From the NCBI GenBank assembly GCA_009792885.1, contig WMCF01000029.1, positions 124,001 to 188,000 of the forward strand: 64,000 bases of DNA, written 5' to 3'. Shown here piece by piece: positions 60,931 through 64,000 of this stretch. Under the pieces are notes generated by a model. That model did no database searches, had not been told where the DNA came from, and was given only the letters and a program-made list of their open reading frames with translations. The DNA comes from Eremophila alpestris peregrina (taxonomy: Eukaryota > Chordata > Aves > Passeriformes > Alaudidae). The translations under genes were made by a program, and so were the position numbers. How positions within the stretch are numbered: the stretch's first letter is position 1; each line of letters begins with the position of its first letter.

Positions 60931-63900
60931 CACAGGCCCAGGAGAGCTGCTGACCCAGGGCTCCAGCATCTTCTTTCCAGGTCAAGCAACAAGTCACTTC
61001 TAAATCTTTCAAACCTCCTTCCCTTTCCTGATGGTTTAGGGATTAACTTTTCATCTGCCAGCCCTTTGCTTTGCTGTGAGATCTTGCTTTGGTTCCTGGC
61101 AAGCGAAGTCCAGGATGCTGAAAGAAATGCAGCATCTGCTTTAGTGCTTTTCACCAATTTTCTCTTTAAAAATAGGTGAATAAAACTGAAAATCAGCCTC
61201 TCTGCAGAACCAGTTCTGGTTGGTAACAGGTGGAGGAGCCCAGCTCCTCCATCACTGGGTGAGGTGGTGCTGCCTGGGAGCTGGCAGAGGGTTTTTGGGA
61301 GGTGATGTGGATGATGAGCACAAGTTCTTGGAAGATTGGCACATGTCCTGCCAGGGAGAGCCCAAATCAGGAGCATGGTACTGTGGGCTGAACCAGCTCT
61401 GCAGGTGTGCCTTCAGCACTGTGGTGTCACCTCAGTGCTCCTGCAGGCCTGGGACAGCTGCTCTGAGCCACAGCTGTGGGAGCTGACATGTGCAGAGGAG
61501 CACTCTGTGTGTGTTCAGATGGACCCTTCCAAAGGGCTGGGCTGCTCTGTGCATGCACAAACACAAGAGCAGACATTTGTTCCAGCAGGGTGTTCTGCTG
61601 GGATGTTTTTGCCTGGTGGATCAGCTGTTCCCAGTACCCCCAGGGAAAGGCAGGGAGGATGGAGTCATCCTGCAGCAGAGACTGCTCCACAGCCCTCCAC
61701 CTGCACGAGGCTGCACTCTGAAGTACTGCTGGGCAGTGCCTTTTATTTCCTTTCTCCTGCATTGATTGCAGCAACGTGTTTGGCTGAAAGATGCCTCCCA
61801 GGGATAATTCCAAGTGTCTTCCAAGTTTTAATTTAAAGGCATTAAAAAAAGGGGGAGGTGGGGAGAGAGGGAGAGAGAGAGAGTGTGTCGTTCCTTCCTA
61901 TTCCTCATTATTGCAAATGTATGTTTGATTTCCCATTTGGGTTCATCTGCCTTCATCTTTCAGCTGCCATTGGTTCTCACTATGCCTTTCTGTGTGTGAG
62001 CAGATACCTCTCTAATATTTGAGATCTTTCCTGCTGGAAGTTGTTATCCCCCATAACTATCTTTTTGATAAAGGGAATTGAGCTCCTCTTAGTCCCTTGC
62101 AGCAAGGCATTTTCCCCACTGTATCTGGTGGTTTTTGTAATTCTCTCCAGCACCATCTCTAAGTGCTTCTTAGCAACCTTTGAAAAATGTATTTGTGCGA
62201 GCTGTTATCAGCACACCAGCGTTGGTTTCACTCAGGCAGTCTGAAGTTACAAGGCACATTCTCCATCCCTTTGCATGTGACTAAAGGCTGTACTAGACAC
62301 TACTGACTACAACTTTCTCTGCGAGCTCACAGTCAGTTCCTTCTCTATTAGGAAATGGCTCCTTTTTGTGTGTGTGCTTTGCTTTCTTTTCTTGTTCTCA
62401 CAGCACAGAGACTCCCTCACACTTCCCTGCAGCTTTCCACCCACAGCTGGGACGTAGATCTTCCTGCCTTGTTTGCACATAACTGTGTTTACATCCATTA
62501 AGGTGTTTGGCTTGGACAGATCCAGCATACCAGGAGGTCTGCAAAGCTCCGTGGAACCTCCTGCTGAATTGCTCTGTGCTTCCTCACCAGCTTTTGTGTT
62601 GTCTCTAAATCTTAATGGCAGGGATTTTTATGCTGCCTTGCTGAACAGCACTGGAAAGGCTGACTGGCATCAAGCAATACTCCTGGAATTATAGTGAAAC
62701 TAGACTTTTTGCTTGCCAGTTTCCCCACATTCCCATGTGTCCAGTGTTACGATTTCAGCTCTTTGACTTCTTCCTTTCTCCCTCCCCAATCCAATATTGG
62801 TGACTACAGCAATTGTGGAGCAAACAAGCAGTGGGGTGAGAAGGGCTGGGTAATGAAGGGGGTGAAAGGGGAAAACACTGAGTTTACAGGTACCTGGTCC
62901 ATCTCTGTGTGTGTGTGTACGTGTTACAATGCAGAGCAGAGCAGCCTGAAGTCTCCTTTAGCACAGCCTGTAATCCTATTAGAAGGATTACTCTGTTGTC
63001 CCAGGCTATCTGATCACGGTAAGAACTCATTTAGGTCAGCTGTTTAGGAAATTTACACACACAAGGAAAAAAAATATATATATAAGCCTCTTGCTCTATT
63101 TCATAGGGTTCGACAAGCTCCTTTCAGACTTTCCCTGTGCCAGTGATTACAGCCCTGCTCTTGTTGTTTCTCTCTTAAACCCTCATGTAAATGACTTGCT
63201 TTCAGGTTTTTACTTCTGACAGCAGATGTGGATAGACGACAGTGGTAGCTGGACCCCAGGTATTTCCAGACCTTGAAAGGATTACAATTCTAAACAGTAA
63301 AGTACTTTGGATTTTGCTCTCCCTCTGAGCATTTGTGCCCATTATAACTTCAAGAGCGAGGGTATGGGTAAGTCTGATTTGTGGGCAGGACTTAATGAAA
63401 GCTAAATCTGGTCTGGCAGGGCCCCAATCAGTTTAATCCCTGCTCTGCTGATTATCAGCAATGTTATAATTTAATTTGAAGCCTCTGTATTTAGAAGGTC
63501 AGTGAAGCACTCCCATGCTTTCCTTTATGGAGAAAGCAGGGTGGCAGTCGGTTCAAGTGCCTGTTTCTCTCAGTGCTCCAGCAAAGCCAGGTATTAAACA
63601 GAAGAGTTCTTAGAACAAGCAACAAACAAAGCAGTTTGGGCACAGAAATGTAATTATGCAGCCAGGTAAGAGCCCTTAATGTTAGGAAAAGTGTGGAGGG
63701 TGCCTTTGCTCCCCAGACTAGAATAAAGCCATCACCGTCCCAAGTTCTGCATTGTATTTCACAGCCTCCACCCAAATCCTTGCTGCAGAGCTGGGAGGGA
63801 GGTGTGGATCAAAATCCCACCTTTTTTTCTGCCAGAACACAGCCCACTCATGAGGGATTCCACTCTGGTTATTGGCAGGGCTGAGTCTATGACAGGCAGT

Positions 63901-64000
63901 TCAGCTGCTTCTTTCCACCCAGTTGTGCTGTTTCTGTCCAGAGGGAAATGTTGTCAGTGTACACAGAAAGGTGTGAATCCCTGTTTTTGCACAGCATTTT
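60931..64000. other. non-coding DNA with short simple repeats
   Basis: A GA-rich purine run at 61850-61889, a short TG run at 62906-62918 and an (AT)n run at 63074-63084. Overlapping frames at 61336-61836 plus (166 codons) and 61427-61813 minus (128 codons) are cysteine-rich, lack domains and shadow each other, so no gene is called. 62030-62330 and 62480-62700 have the feel of old repeats, but I could not assign them. Confidence 0.5.

Noticed and set aside
61336..61836. 166-codon cysteine-rich frame on the plus strand
   Set aside because: Overlaps a 128-codon frame on the minus strand. The cysteines are not spaced as in any family I know, and TGC/TGT codons are common in this TG-rich DNA.
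63106..63122. GGTTCGAC resembling a tRNA B box
   Set aside because: The following bases do not complete the B box or T stem, and no cloverleaf can be formed upstream.
1..64000. CRISPR arrays, insertion sequences, prophage or operons
   Set aside because: None is present. Sequence texture, CR1 content and CpG depletion are those of a vertebrate nuclear genome. The one transposon-end sequence is the synthetic Tn5 mosaic end from library preparation.
1..64000. Endogenous retrovirus or other viral insertions
   Set aside because: I recognised no long terminal repeat pair, primer-binding site or viral protein motif. The reverse-transcriptase fragment at 10393-10625 is CR1-type, not retroviral.

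Overview
This is 64 kb of vertebrate nuclear DNA in which I can support no protein-coding exon, no structural RNA gene and no bacterial or phage feature. The best guess at source is a bird. Interspersed repeats are sparse, nearly all recognisable ones are old CR1 LINE tails plus two MIR-like SINE fragments, and there is nothing like Alu, B1 or L1. CpG is strongly depleted except in a few short patches. A turtle or crocodile would be expected to carry much denser CR1, so bird is preferred, but no species can be named. The open reading frames present are short (the longest uninterrupted ones are under 175 codons), show no protein domain I recognise apart from CR1 fragments, and look like chance ORFs. 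The window is therefore a gene desert or the inside of a very large intron.

Layout. Positions 1-4956 are AT-rich non-coding DNA with a dense cluster of homeodomain-type cores (240-620) and a possible conserved element (1240-1560). A 5'-truncated CR1 with the typical avian 3' end lies at 4957-5296. A nested inverted repeat (7583-7652), an ancient CR1 tail that has kept its CpGs (8020-8260) and a CpG-enriched flank (to about 8520) follow. A CR1 reverse-transcriptase fossil on the minus strand (10393-10625) and a MIR-like SINE (11870-11996) precede a GC/CpG-rich patch with a short minisatellite (13140-13430). From 14 to 34 kb there is mostly featureless non-coding DNA with poly-A/T tracts, a 20-bp perfect palindrome (17587-17606) and a 3.5-unit interstitial telomeric repeat (19144-19164). 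Further CR1 tails lie at 34905-35150 and 46908-47130, the latter carrying a 28-bp internal tandem duplication. A GATA-motif-rich segment (48340-48600), a second, CpG-retaining SINE fragment (49740-49930) and a perfect 13-bp hairpin (51096-51126) come next. Two related about 95-bp elements sit 1.5 kb apart (55715-55810 and 57250-57350).

Two places are assembly matters rather than biology. At 36126-36256 an exact 19-bp Tn5 mosaic-end (Nextera adapter) sequence separates two identical 56-bp copies of local sequence, which is almost certainly an untrimmed-adapter artefact. At 57516-57800 there is a 285-N gap ending in an (AGGAG)12 microsatellite.

I found no new biological system here. The most useful leads are the adapter artefact, the paired homeodomain-site elements and the CpG-retaining repeat fragments that may have been exapted as regulatory DNA. 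Repeat assignments rest on remembered consensus patterns, and conservation could not be measured.
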